Positions 9,410 through 17,671 of a stretch of 64,000 bases of DNA are shown here, in pieces (the first letter of the stretch is position 1; each line of letters opens with the position of its first letter). This DNA comes from Mycetocola lacteus (lineage in GTDB: Bacteria; Actinomycetota; Actinomycetes; Actinomycetales; Microbacteriaceae). The notes under the pieces were generated by a model. The model saw only the letters and a list, made by a program, of their open reading frames with translations. It ran no database searches and was not told the origin of the DNA. The stretch covers positions 1-64,000 of the forward strand of contig NZ_RCUY01000002.1 in NCBI RefSeq assembly GCF_003667575.1, written 5' to 3'. A program made the translations under genes and the position numbers.

Positions 9410-9499
9410 GAGTGGTTCTCCCTCGCGAATGGCCTGGACGGCTTCTAGGTAATTCGACAACAGCCCCGAGCAAGACATGGTTTCCCCGGAAAACAAAAA

Positions 9500-9524
9500 T
9501 GGCGCTGTCATTACGACAGCGCCA
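9500..9524 (-). terminator. Rho-independent terminator upstream of the HNH gene
   Basis: Perfect 10-bp stem TGGCGCTGTC/GACAGCGCCA with a 5-nt loop, followed on the minus strand by TTTTTGTTTTC. A second 7-bp hairpin GGGGTGG/CCACCCC is adjacent at 9531-9548. It sits ~200 nt past the nlpC stop and only ~90 nt before the HNH start. Confidence 0.85.
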
Positions 9525-9664
9525 AAACTCGGGGTGGCTACCCACCCCACTCCGGAAGGTAAACACACTCTCCTGCACACCAGGAACGTCCGTGGGTCGG
9601 ACTCCGGGTATTCGGATCATGTGCTTCCGCTCCTTACAACGGGTAACGACCTCACCCTAATACA

Positions 9665-9700
9665 GAATTGGCGCAATTTCCGAAGAAATTGCGCCAATTC
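9665..9700 (-). terminator. 16-bp perfect hairpin after the NlpC/P60 gene
   Basis: Arms GAATTGGCGCAATTTC and its exact complement with a 4-nt loop, 20 nt past the nlpC stop. There is no U-tract in either direction. Probably the nlpC terminator or 3' stabilising structure. Confidence 0.7.
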
Positions 9701-9720
9701 CGATGAACAAAGAAGGAAGC

Positions 9721-10578
9721 TTAGCCCGCGATCCGAACGATCGACCAGCTCTTTGCGTAGATCGGACCGATCCGCAGCGGCACACCCGGACGCGATGCGT
9801 GCAGGATCATGCCGTTACCGGCGTAGAAACCGATGTGTCCGGCGCTGACCACGAGGTCTCCGGGGACGGCGTCGGCGACGTTGATCTTGGTTCCCATGCG
9901 ACCCTGAGTGTCCGCGTTGTGGGGAAGGCCGATACCAAACTTGGCGAAGACGTACTTCACAAAACCGGAGCAGTCAAAGCCGGCCGGGGTCGCACCGCCG
10001 AGGACGTAGGGAACGCCCTGGTACTTGAGCGCCTCGCTGAAGACAGCGGACAGGCTGTAGGACGGGGTCGGCGCGTTGGAGGACAGCAGCTGATCGGCCG
10101 AGGGGCCGGTGTATGCGGTCTGGTTGGCGGCAAAGGCTGCGCGGCTTGCGGCAGCATCTGCGGTGCGCTGAGCCTGATCGCGGGCGGCGGCGTTGGCTGC
10201 CAGCTCGGCGGAGCTGGTGGCGTCAAAGCCGTCGCGGGCCAGGTCGGCGGTCTCGGCCACGGCCGAGTCGACGGCGAAGCTCTGCGGGTTGCCAGCGGCG
10301 GTGTTCCCCGAGGAGGGGTCCTTCTGGCCGGGCAGACCTGCGGCGTATGCGGGGAGGGCAACGGTTCCAAACAGTGCCGGAACTGCCAGGGCCACGGCGA
10401 GCGTGGAACCCCAACGACGACGCGGAGCGGTCGGTACGTTGGTCTGGACGGTGCGGGTGAGCGTCGGCTCGGGAGCCTGAGCTTCACGTGCGAGTCGGGT
10501 CTCTCGACGGCTGAGCGTCTGCGAACGAGCCGCGGTCAATGAGTCTGCGTTCGACTCGTTGTTTCCTGCTTCAGTCAA
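9721..10578 (-). CDS. NlpC/P60-family peptidoglycan endopeptidase
   Basis: 285-residue cell-wall hydrolase, expected to cut peptide stems of peptidoglycan outside the membrane. The first ~50 residues are a cytosolic arginine-rich tail, residues ~52-80 a membrane anchor or uncleaved signal (GSTLAVALAVPALFG), then an Ala-rich helical linker (~95-165), and a C-terminal NlpC/P60 domain. The catalytic Cys203 is in GFDCSGF, His248 in SAGHIGFY, and the third polar residue His260 in ILHAS. The start is TTG at 10578 with GGAGG 8 nt upstream. The mRNA leader contains a pseudoknot-forming sequence (10630-10698), so expression is probably controlled at RNA level. It is followed by a perfect hairpin. Confidence 0.92.
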   Translation of the reverse strand: MTEAGNNESNADSLTAARSQTLSRRETRLAREAQAPEPTLTRTVQTNVPTAPRRRWGSTLAVALAVPALFGTVALPAYAAGLPGQKDPSSGNTAAGNPQSFAVDSAVAETADLARDGFDATSSAELAANAAARDQAQRTADAAASRAAFAANQTAYTGPSADQLLSSNAPTPSYSLSAVFSEALKYQGVPYVLGGATPAGFDCSGFVKYVFAKFGIGLPHNADTQGRMGTKINVADAVPGDLVVSAGHIGFYAGNGMILHASRPGVPLRIGPIYAKSWSIVRIAG

Positions 10579-10629
10579 AGTGACTTCCTCCGGCGCCTCC
10601 CGACGGCGACCGTGCCAGGCACGATTTCA

Positions 10630-10698
10630 CCGTTCGTCTACTTCAAGAATACTTGGAGTCTCGATCATGAGGAGACGAACGGGAGAGCGCCTCATGAT
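10630..10698 (-). promoter_or_regulatory. Structured leader of the nlpC gene, H-type pseudoknot
   Basis: Two perfect complementary pairs interleave: 10630-10639 with 10673-10682 (CCGTTCGTCT/AGACGAACGG, 10 bp) and 10664-10672 with 10690-10698 (ATCATGAGG/CCTCATGAT, 9 bp). Arms 10664-10672 and 10673-10682 abut, so the helices could stack coaxially; in the minus-strand transcript the loops would be 7, 0 and 24 nt. It lies ~50 nt before the start codon. The c-di-AMP (ydaO) riboswitch core was looked for and not found. Confidence 0.5.
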
Positions 10699-10836
10699 GG
10701 GTCCTGCGGTCTGGGTTTAACCATCGGACTCAACCGACAGTACGCGAGATTAGAGCGGTTGTCATCTTCCAGAGGGATATTTCTAACAAATTGGTAACGT
10801 CCAACAGTCTTTTTATGATTTCCCTACAACGCAAAA

Positions 10837-10861
10837 CCCCCGCCACATTTCGTGGCGGGGG
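10837..10861 (-). terminator. Terminator of the DtxR-family gene
   Basis: Stem CCCCCGCCAC/GTGGCGGGGG with a 5-nt loop, followed on the minus strand by TTTT. It is 26 nt past the stop codon at 10887. Confidence 0.88.
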
Positions 10862-10886
10862 CGTTGGATCGCCGGAATAGCGCGGG

Positions 10887-11582
10887 TTAGAGCGCCTCGG
10901 CGTAAATGTGTGCGGCCACCTCGGTGGGAAGTTCCAATCCGTCACCAAAACCTTCAACTCGTACCAGAACGTAGGAGCCTGCGGAGGTGAAGGTTCCGGT
11001 CTGTCCGGGCATCACACCGGCCTGCTTGAGCTGCAGCAGCAACTCCGGCTCAAACTGCACCGGCTCGCTCAGGCGGCGAATGCGCGCGCTGACCGGGGTG
11101 GTGGTGTCGGCCACGAGCTGGACCAGGCTGGAGACACCCTCGGTGAAGGACACAGCCTCGGGGCCACCCAGGTCAGCAAGACCGGGGATCGGGTTGCCGT
11201 AGGGCGACTCGGTGGGGTGGTCCAGGACCTCAAGCAGCTTGCGCTCCACCTGCTCGCTCATCACGTGCTCCCAGCGACAGGCCTCATCGTGCACGAGTTC
11301 CCACTCGAGTCCAATGACGTCGCTGAGCAGACGCTCGGCCAGGCGGTGCTTGCGCATGACCTGGACGGCCTTGCGACGGCCCTCGGTGGTCAGCTCCAGG
11401 TGACGATCGCCCGAGACAACCACGAGTCCATCGCGCTCCATCCGGCCAACCGTCTGCGAAACCGTCGGCCCGGAGTGCCCGAGTCGCTCGGAAATACGCG
11501 CGCGAAGCGGCACGATGTTCTCTTCTTCGAGATCGAGGATGGTTCGCAGATACATTTCAGTGGTGTCAATGAGATCGGTCAT
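10887..11582 (-). CDS. DtxR/IdeR-family metal-dependent transcriptional regulator
   Basis: 231-residue cytosolic repressor that binds DNA when loaded with divalent metal (Fe2+ or Mn2+ in the family). Residues ~1-70 are the winged helix (ISERLGHSGPTVSQTVGRMERDGL), ~71-140 the dimerisation and metal-binding domain with EHVMSEQVERKLLEVLDHP, which carries the expected Glu/His ligands, and the C-terminal ~75 residues an FeoA/SH3-like domain. Length matches IdeR and MntR-like actinobacterial proteins. It is a single-gene unit with its own terminator, divergent from serC by ~170 bp. Whether it senses iron or manganese cannot be decided here; no iron-box-like target was recognised in the window. Confidence 0.9.
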   Translation of the reverse strand: MTDLIDTTEMYLRTILDLEEENIVPLRARISERLGHSGPTVSQTVGRMERDGLVVVSGDRHLELTTEGRRKAVQVMRKHRLAERLLSDVIGLEWELVHDEACRWEHVMSEQVERKLLEVLDHPTESPYGNPIPGLADLGGPEAVSFTEGVSSLVQLVADTTTPVSARIRRLSEPVQFEPELLLQLKQAGVMPGQTGTFTSAGSYVLVRVEGFGDGLELPTEVAAHIYAEAL

Positions 11583-11744
11583 TGGGTCTCCCTACTAGCC
11601 CTCGGGGGTCGCACTTAGCTTAGCCGTTCCTTGCTGGGAACATACCGGAGCGCCTCGCCGTGCAACGGTTGTTCCGTGCACTTCTAACCATATCTGTGAC
11701 GAACGACAACAACATCGCTGACGCACCCCCTTTCTCCGCTCTAG

Positions 11745-12866
<1,122 letters not shown>

Positions 12867-12883
12867 GCGGATCTGCTCTTCTC

Positions 12884-12917
12884 ACGGCCTCCGCATCCTC
12901 CGGGATGCGGAGGCCGT
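12884..12917 (+). terminator. Terminator of serC
   Basis: Perfect 15-bp stem ACGGCCTCCGCATCC with its complement and a 4-nt loop, starting 17 nt past the stop codon; it is followed only by a short TGTGGT stretch. Confidence 0.82.
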
Positions 12918-13088
12918 TGTGGTGTACGGGCCATCACGCTCGAGCTTGCGAATCATGTCCCACGTGTCCGCGATCATGAGCGAGCGATGAGACGCGAGAT
13001 TCCGCGGCTAGGAGGCGTTTCACGAAGCCGTCTAGGGCTATGGGTCACCGGGACCTGTTAGCGTCCCTGCCAAGTAAAGGAGGCAGCG

Positions 13089-13367
13089 ATGAACGAGCAG
13101 GGCGTGATCATTCCCCCGGTGTTATACCTCCCCGTGCACCGGGCAACAGAGACCACCGAGGAACCACGGGTGATCGTGGGCACCACACGCTCCGGCAAGC
13201 GCGCACTGTTTGCGTTCACCGCGCTGGATCGGCTGGTACAACACTGCGGTGCGCGGGCCTCATGGATCGTGTTGCCCACCGACGCGCTCGCGCTGTTGCA
13301 GAAGGAATCGGGATTCAGCGTGCTGATTCTGGATCAGCCGGTGCCGGGGATCACGGGAGCACCCTGA
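13089..13367 (+). CDS. SAV_915/SseB-like small protein, first gene of a T7SS-like module
   Basis: 92-residue soluble protein resembling the short SseB-like or SAV_915 proteins of actinobacteria (PPVLYLPVHRATE, TRSGKRALFAFTALDRL, FSVLILDQP). Its function is unknown; relatives often sit beside WXG100-like genes. A very strong ribosome site (AAAGGAGG, 5 nt spacing) precedes ATG 13089. Its TGA overlaps the next ATG by one base (TGATG), so the two are translationally coupled. This is the promoter-proximal gene of the four-gene unit 13089-15650. Confidence 0.7.
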   Translation: MNEQGVIIPPVLYLPVHRATETTEEPRVIVGTTRSGKRALFAFTALDRLVQHCGARASWIVLPTDALALLQKESGFSVLILDQPVPGITGAP

Positions 13368-13660
13368 TGCTCATTTCCGCCGATCCCGAACGCTTCGTCC
13401 AGATCCAAGGCGATCTCGATGCGGCCGCCGATGCCTTGGATCGCGCCGGCCGAGCGGTTCCCGGGGGCATATCCGCCGGGCAGATCACGGCGGAAGCGGT
13501 ACTGATCGCCGCGGCAGCCGCCGATGCCGCGAACTACCTGATCCTGATTCTGTATGGGCTCTCGGCTGCGTCCGGCGAGGTGCTCGTCGCGATGGAGCGT
13601 GCCGAGGACAGGCATCGGGTGGAGATTGGTCGACTGGCACGGGAGATGAACCGGCTATGA
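13367..13660 (+). CDS. Small helical WXG100/ESX-like protein
   Basis: 97-residue, almost entirely helical protein (LISADPERFVQIQGDLDAAADALDRAG... ending EIGRLAREMNRL) with a hydrophobic central helix rich in Ala. The size, helical pattern and position directly before a larger LXG-like protein are those of ESX-family partners, but there is no clear WXG turn, so membership is inferred. It overlaps its upstream neighbour by 1 nt and its downstream neighbour by 4 nt (ATGA). The likely role is chaperone or co-secretion partner for the following gene product. Confidence 0.6.
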   Translation: MLISADPERFVQIQGDLDAAADALDRAGRAVPGGISAGQITAEAVLIAAAAADAANYLILILYGLSAASGEVLVAMERAEDRHRVEIGRLAREMNRL

Positions 13661-14808
13661 ACCGGATCGATCTGGACATCCCCGGGGAACCCACCTCGAT
13701 ACGCACCCTGGCTGCCTGGTTCACCCAGACACTCAGCGCCGGACTGCGCGCGGCAAGCGATGCCCTCCGCGGCACCCGATCCTCCTCGGCTCAGGGGTTC
13801 GAGGGCGAGGCCGGTGACGCGTTCCGCACCAAGCTCGGCGACGCATTGAGCGCCCTCTGGCCGGTCGAGGACTACGTCAATCTGGCAGGCAAAACCCTGA
13901 ACGACTATGCCGAGCTCCTCGAACTCGGACACACCCGCTCGACCCACCTCGCAGAAGACGCCCACACCGCCGACCTGGTTGTGACCGGCGGCCGTTACAT
14001 CCAAGCACCGGTAAGCCCGCTCCCGGTGGACTGTTTCGCCACCCCGCCCCCACCGCCCCCACAGGAAAAGGTGGTCGCTGCCAAGACCTACTGGAAACAG
14101 GCCGCGGAATACGCCCGTATCAGCACCGCGATGCGGCAGTGGTGGAGCGAACACGATCAGTGGGTTCAGGACAACATCCCTCCACTGCTAGACGGAGAGG
14201 AAAGATTATCGGTCCTGGCACAGGTCTGGGACACGCTCCGCGCGGCCAACGTGGACCTGTTTGCCTCGGCGGGGTTCGAGGCCGGAACCCAGACTCGTAA
14301 TACCGCATTGGACGGACTACGCGCGTCGTTGAAACGAGTCGCCGAGGAGGCCGTGACCGCCAACCCACAGGGCCTGGCCCGGTTTATCGAGGCCGACCGG
14401 ATCGACTCGGTCACAGCGGGCCTGAACGCGCAGATCGAGGAGGGGGTAAAGATTGGCCGCTATCTGCGTTTTGGCGGGGCCACCATCACCGTGGTCACCT
14501 CGACCCTGGACCTGGCCACCGGCACTCCCGCGGACGTGGTGGGGGTGGGACTGCTGGGCGGAGCCGCAGGCGCAGCTGTGGCTGGCGCTGGTGTAGAAGT
14601 GTTGGGCCTCGGCCCACTCGCCGGAGTTCCCGTCGTGGTGGTGAGCTCGGCGGTCCTAGCGAACTACCTTCAAGACGAGTATCAGAAGGTGGTTCCTGAG
14701 ACCACACGAGAAACGATCGATCATGAACTACCCTACGCATACTGGAACTCCAGCACTGTTGCCGGCAGCGGAATCGCGCTGCCAAGGATCGTATTTCCAC
14801 GCTCATGA
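13657..14808 (+). CDS. Putative T7SS-secreted (LXG-like) effector with glycine-rich hydrophobic C-terminus
   Basis: 383-residue protein. Residues ~1-110 are helical and resemble the N-terminal targeting domains of putative actinobacterial T7SS substrates (GFEGEAGDAFRTKLGDAL). A Pro-rich segment (PPPPPP, ~residue 130) is followed by a long helical region (~140-265), then a hydrophobic glycine/alanine-rich stretch (~residues 270-330, LLGGAAGAAVAGAGVEVLG and VPVVVVSSAVLANYL) of glycine-zipper character. The last ~35 residues contain no nuclease, deaminase or ADP-ribosyltransferase motif. Such C-termini occur in membrane-active toxins, so a pore-forming or depolarising role is possible. It overlaps the next gene, encoding a membrane protein, by 4 nt, which is the usual toxin-immunity arrangement. 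No EccC or other secretion machinery lies in the window. Confidence 0.6.
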   Translation: MNRIDLDIPGEPTSIRTLAAWFTQTLSAGLRAASDALRGTRSSSAQGFEGEAGDAFRTKLGDALSALWPVEDYVNLAGKTLNDYAELLELGHTRSTHLAEDAHTADLVVTGGRYIQAPVSPLPVDCFATPPPPPPQEKVVAAKTYWKQAAEYARISTAMRQWWSEHDQWVQDNIPPLLDGEERLSVLAQVWDTLRAANVDLFASAGFEAGTQTRNTALDGLRASLKRVAEEAVTANPQGLARFIEADRIDSVTAGLNAQIEEGVKIGRYLRFGGATITVVTSTLDLATGTPADVVGVGLLGGAAGAAVAGAGVEVLGLGPLAGVPVVVVSSAVLANYLQDEYQKVVPETTRETIDHELPYAYWNSSTVAGSGIALPRIVFPRS

Positions 14809-15650
14809 GATACCGACGCCTTGAGCTGAGCGCTCTTCCTCCCCGTTTCATTCCCATACGGATTGATAGGCGAGACCCTAAGCTGATCGTCGTCCTCGTA
14901 ATCGTCGGGGTGCTCTTTGGGCTGAGCCTAATCAGTGCACTGACCGAGCAGAATCCACACCGCTTCTGGTTCAACATCTACGTCATGCTTTTTGCGGGGA
15001 TCCTGGCCTGGTACAGCGAAACTGTTGCGCACCGTCCACATCGACACACTGCGCGGTTTTCGACAAAAACCGGGCACCTGCGTTTTGCCCCACGACAAGA
15101 CCGATTCTGGGCACCCTATGCCTACACGCTGGTGACGGCAGTCGGATGGCCAGTCATGGAGATACTCAGCGAGCAGAGGGGGTATTGGTTGTGGCGCATT
15201 CGGGTCTTTTTTATGGTATTTCTGGGTGTCGCCTTCCTCGTAGAGACGCTTCGCCGTCAGTTCCGTGCCCCCGGCCTCACCTTGACGCCGCACGGAATAT
15301 ACGGAGTGCGCGGCGGCGAACGGGTCAACATTGCATGGAGCGCCCTCTACCGAGTAGACGCCGCAGTGGTTCCCAAACGCCCAAAAAGAGAGCATCGAAA
15401 CCTTCCTCATGCCAAGGCCGGTATCTGGCTCTACCTCACCGAGTTTGGGCATGATCAGGTTGCTGTGAATACGCAGCTCACCGCAACCGACGTCAATGTC
15501 CTGTATTGGACGGTTCGGTATTTTTGGGAGCACCCGGACGAACGCGAACTGCTGCGCGATCCCGCCGCCGCGCTGCGGCGAGTGGAGGATTTCTATGGTG
15601 GGCACCCGCGGGCGGTGGGGGACACGATGCCCGAGTCGTCCGAGCTGTAG
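14805..15650 (+). CDS. Four-TM membrane protein with PH-like C-terminal domain, candidate immunity protein
   Basis: 281 residues. Four predicted membrane helices (~27-48, ~53-73, ~98-120, ~126-148) are followed by a soluble domain (~155-260) resembling the bacterial PH-like domains of ESX-associated membrane proteins (LTLTPHGIYGVRGGERVNI, then TVRYFWEHPDERELLRDPAAAL). ATG 14805 overlaps the effector stop codon (ATGA). Its function is unknown. The coupling and the membrane location suggest protection against, or membrane docking of, the upstream hydrophobic effector; this is inference. Confidence 0.6.
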   Translation: MRYRRLELSALPPRFIPIRIDRRDPKLIVVLVIVGVLFGLSLISALTEQNPHRFWFNIYVMLFAGILAWYSETVAHRPHRHTARFSTKTGHLRFAPRQDRFWAPYAYTLVTAVGWPVMEILSEQRGYWLWRIRVFFMVFLGVAFLVETLRRQFRAPGLTLTPHGIYGVRGGERVNIAWSALYRVDAAVVPKRPKREHRNLPHAKAGIWLYLTEFGHDQVAVNTQLTATDVNVLYWTVRYFWEHPDERELLRDPAAALRRVEDFYGGHPRAVGDTMPESSEL

Positions 15651-15675
15651 ATCCCGGTGCTGGTACCCAAACCAC

Positions 15676-15712
15676 CGAAATCCCCCGGGGCGATGCCCGC
15701 GGGGGATTCCGG
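15676..15712. terminator. Bidirectional terminator-like hairpin between convergent genes
   Basis: Imperfect stem built around AATCCCCC/GGGGGATT with an inner GGG/CCC stem, between the membrane-protein stop (15650) and the DUF3027 stop (15758). Confidence 0.6.
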
Positions 15713-15757
15713 TTGGGTGGTCAGCACAATCTGAGTGCGCCGCGATGGGATGTGGGG

Positions 15758-16750
15758 CTAGCGGAAGGACGCGGGACCCTCGTCGTCCTCATCCTCAACC
15801 AGGTCACCGTAGATATCCTCGTCGCCGGTGGCGTGACGCGCACGGCGATTGCGGCTGCGACCGCCAGTGCGCCCCGCGGAGGCTCGGGGCTCGGAGTCAT
15901 CCGAGTCGTCGGCGTCGAAGTTCTGGTCGGAGAACTCATCCTCGTCGTCATCGTCGTCGTCATCCGACTCGTGTTCGTCCTGCACCTGGTCGACGTCCAC
16001 GCCGTCGATGTCGCCGCCGTGGACGCGACGGCCGTGCTCGTCGAACTCGTCGTCGTCATCATCATCGTCGTGATCATCGTCATCGTCGTGGTCGTCTTCC
16101 TCGCCGGACTCCGCACGCAGCTGGGCAAGCTCGGCCTCGGCCGCCGCGGCGGCGGCCTGGCTCGCACGATACTCGGCCAGACGCTCGGACCACGGCACCC
16201 ACTCGGGCGAGAGCAGGGCACCGTCGGCGGGGATCAGGGACACCTCAAGGACGTTGGGCTCGGCGCTCTCGTCCACGCGAGCAATCGTGACGTTCCAGAG
16301 CCATCCCGGGTAGCCCGGAAGGCGGTTCTCGAACAGCATCGACAGGACTCGCTCGCCCTCGACCCGGTGACCGATGTGACGTCCCACCTGAGCCTCGGGG
16401 ATGACCTCCAGCAGCGCAGCCCGCGACACATCCACGGCTACCGCCAAGACCGGATCGGCTTCGAACACCACCGGGGTCTCCTCTGCGCCGTCCTCCTCCG
16501 AATCTTCCGCGCTCTCCGAAACCTCGGAGGGTGCCGCGTTCGCGACGGCGGGCACGGCCCCATCGGCGACATCCTGCGCCGCCGGTGCCTCGGGCTCGGT
16601 TGACGCCTCGGTGGCGCGCACCGAGTTCAGGGTCTGCGCCAGTTCGACATCCGCCAACCGGGCGTCTGCCCGCTGCGCGGGCACAGTGTCCGTCGTACCG
16701 TCGGTGTGCACGTTAGCGTCGTGCTCGAGGTTGTCGGTTTCTGAAGTCAC
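15758..16750 (-). CDS. DUF3027 family protein with acidic tail
   Basis: 330-residue cytosolic protein. The conserved DUF3027 core occupies roughly residues 100-195 (VDVSRAALLEVIPEAQVGRH, LPGYPGWLWNVTIAR, SPEWVPWSERL). It is preceded by a variable acidic N-terminus and followed by a low-complexity tail of Asp/Glu/His runs (~225-300) and a short basic patch (GRSRNRRARHA). Molecular function is unknown. In actinobacteria this family is commonly found beside the cold-shock-like protein and the XPB helicase pair, as here. The acidic tail could bind metal or basic partners; this is speculative. The tail explains the poly-Val and poly-Ser reading frames on the other strand, which are not genes. Confidence 0.88.
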   Translation of the reverse strand: MTSETDNLEHDANVHTDGTTDTVPAQRADARLADVELAQTLNSVRATEASTEPEAPAAQDVADGAVPAVANAAPSEVSESAEDSEEDGAEETPVVFEADPVLAVAVDVSRAALLEVIPEAQVGRHIGHRVEGERVLSMLFENRLPGYPGWLWNVTIARVDESAEPNVLEVSLIPADGALLSPEWVPWSERLAEYRASQAAAAAAEAELAQLRAESGEEDDHDDDDDHDDDDDDDEFDEHGRRVHGGDIDGVDVDQVQDEHESDDDDDDDEDEFSDQNFDADDSDDSEPRASAGRTGGRSRNRRARHATGDEDIYGDLVEDEDDEGPASFR

Positions 16751-16807
16751 TGGGTGTTCCTTGCTCTTGGGTGCCGCTCGCTGGCGGAAAATTGGGGTCG
16801 CTCGTGC

Positions 16808-17191
16808 CTAGGCGTCGAGCTCGTCGGCCACCCGGCGCAGCGCCTGGGCGACCAGCTTGGCCTGTGAGCCCTCGGGATAGCGGCCCTTGCGCAGGTTGGA
16901 ACCCACGCCGTCCAGAACCTTCACCACGTCCTCGATGATGATCGCCATATCGTCGGCGTTCTTTCGCTTCATCCGCGCCAGGCTCGGCGGAGCCTCGAGC
17001 AGCCGGACCGAGAGCGCCTGCGCTCCACGTTTTCCCGCCGCAATTCCAAACTCCAGCCGGCTGCCGGGCTTGACCGAGCTCACGCCCTCGGGCAGCGCCG
17101 AAGCGTGCAGGAACACCTCCTGGCCATCATCGCTGGCGATGAAGCCGAAACCCTTGTCATCGTCGTAGAACTTGACCTTGCCGGTGGGCAT
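16808..17191 (-). CDS. Cold-shock domain protein with C-terminal extension
   Basis: 127 residues. The N-terminal ~65 are a cold-shock domain with RNP1 KGFGFI and RNP2 VFLHAS, binding single-stranded nucleic acid. The extra ~60 residues (KRKNADDMAIIIEDVVKVLDGVGSNLRKGRYP) are a helical extension typical of the actinobacterial CspB-like paralogue found next to DUF3027. The start at ATG 17191 is supported by GAGG 7 nt upstream and by the usual MPTGKVKFY beginning; an upstream in-frame start at 17224 lacks that. It is transcribed towards DUF3027 with a 57-nt gap, so it probably shares its mRNA. Confidence 0.93.
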   Translation of the reverse strand: MPTGKVKFYDDDKGFGFIASDDGQEVFLHASALPEGVSSVKPGSRLEFGIAAGKRGAQALSVRLLEAPPSLARMKRKNADDMAIIIEDVVKVLDGVGSNLRKGRYPEGSQAKLVAQALRRVADELDA

Positions 17192-17375
17192 GGGAAAACC
17201 TCGCTGAGTTGCGCGGATCGCCACGGGCGATCCACTGTGTCTGGGTGGGCATCGCTGGACGCCGCCGTGAACGGGTTGTTCACGGCCCCAGCTTACCCGT
17301 GATCCCAGTGGTTTTCTGGAATTGGCGGGACCGTGACGTTCGCCTCGGCACCCCGGTGCGGGTTATCCTTGGGGA

Positions 17376-17663
17376 GTGACGATCGAAGAGCCCCGCAGCG
17401 TGTCCCGTACCGAGCGCGTCCTTGCCTACCTCCTACTGGTGTTTGTGGCGGCGGCGATCATCTCGTTTTTCGCCATCATCATCGGTTCCTCCAATGGAAT
17501 GACCCCCGAATCTTTTGATACTCCGCTCTGGCGCGTCATCGCGTTTGTGCCGTGGGTGGGTCTGCCGGCGGCGTTCATCATCGTCTTTGTGCTGATCTTT
17601 ATCGGCAGTCGAGGCCGCGCGGCCGCAAATGAGAAGGCAGTACGCTCCGAAAACGGGAGCTGA
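17376..17663 (+). CDS. Small two-TM membrane protein
   Basis: 95-residue protein of unknown function with two predicted transmembrane helices (~17-37, LAYLLLVFVAAAIISFFAIII; ~54-75, FVPWVGLPAAFIIVFVLIFI) and short charged ends. It starts at GTG 17376. It lies 8 nt before the Helicase_C_3-domain gene on the same strand and is therefore probably cotranscribed with it. Similar small membrane proteins are often seen at this place in Microbacteriaceae; no function is assigned. Confidence 0.75.
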   Translation: MTIEEPRSVSRTERVLAYLLLVFVAAAIISFFAIIIGSSNGMTPESFDTPLWRVIAFVPWVGLPAAFIIVFVLIFIGSRGRAAANEKAVRSENGS

Positions 17664-17671
17664 CCCCCATC

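Noticed and set aside
9500-9548. Actinobacterial 6C RNA
   Set aside because: There are two hairpins, but neither loop holds the run of six cytosines that defines 6C RNA.
9354-9620. 88-codon minus-strand frame with AAGGAG before ATG 9620
   Set aside because: It runs through a strong U-tailed terminator and overlaps the HNH start out of frame; kept only as a note under the possible small transcript.
10579-10760. c-di-AMP (ydaO/yuaA) riboswitch upstream of nlpC
   Set aside because: The gene type fits, but the conserved core ending in a CCGUCAGCUAACC-like segment is missing on the minus strand; a weak CCGACAG match is on the wrong strand.
15506-16603. Plus-strand frame with poly-Val and Ile runs resembling membrane helices
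   Set aside because: It is the antisense of the Asp/His tail of DUF3027; the apparent helices come from GTC/ATC complement runs.
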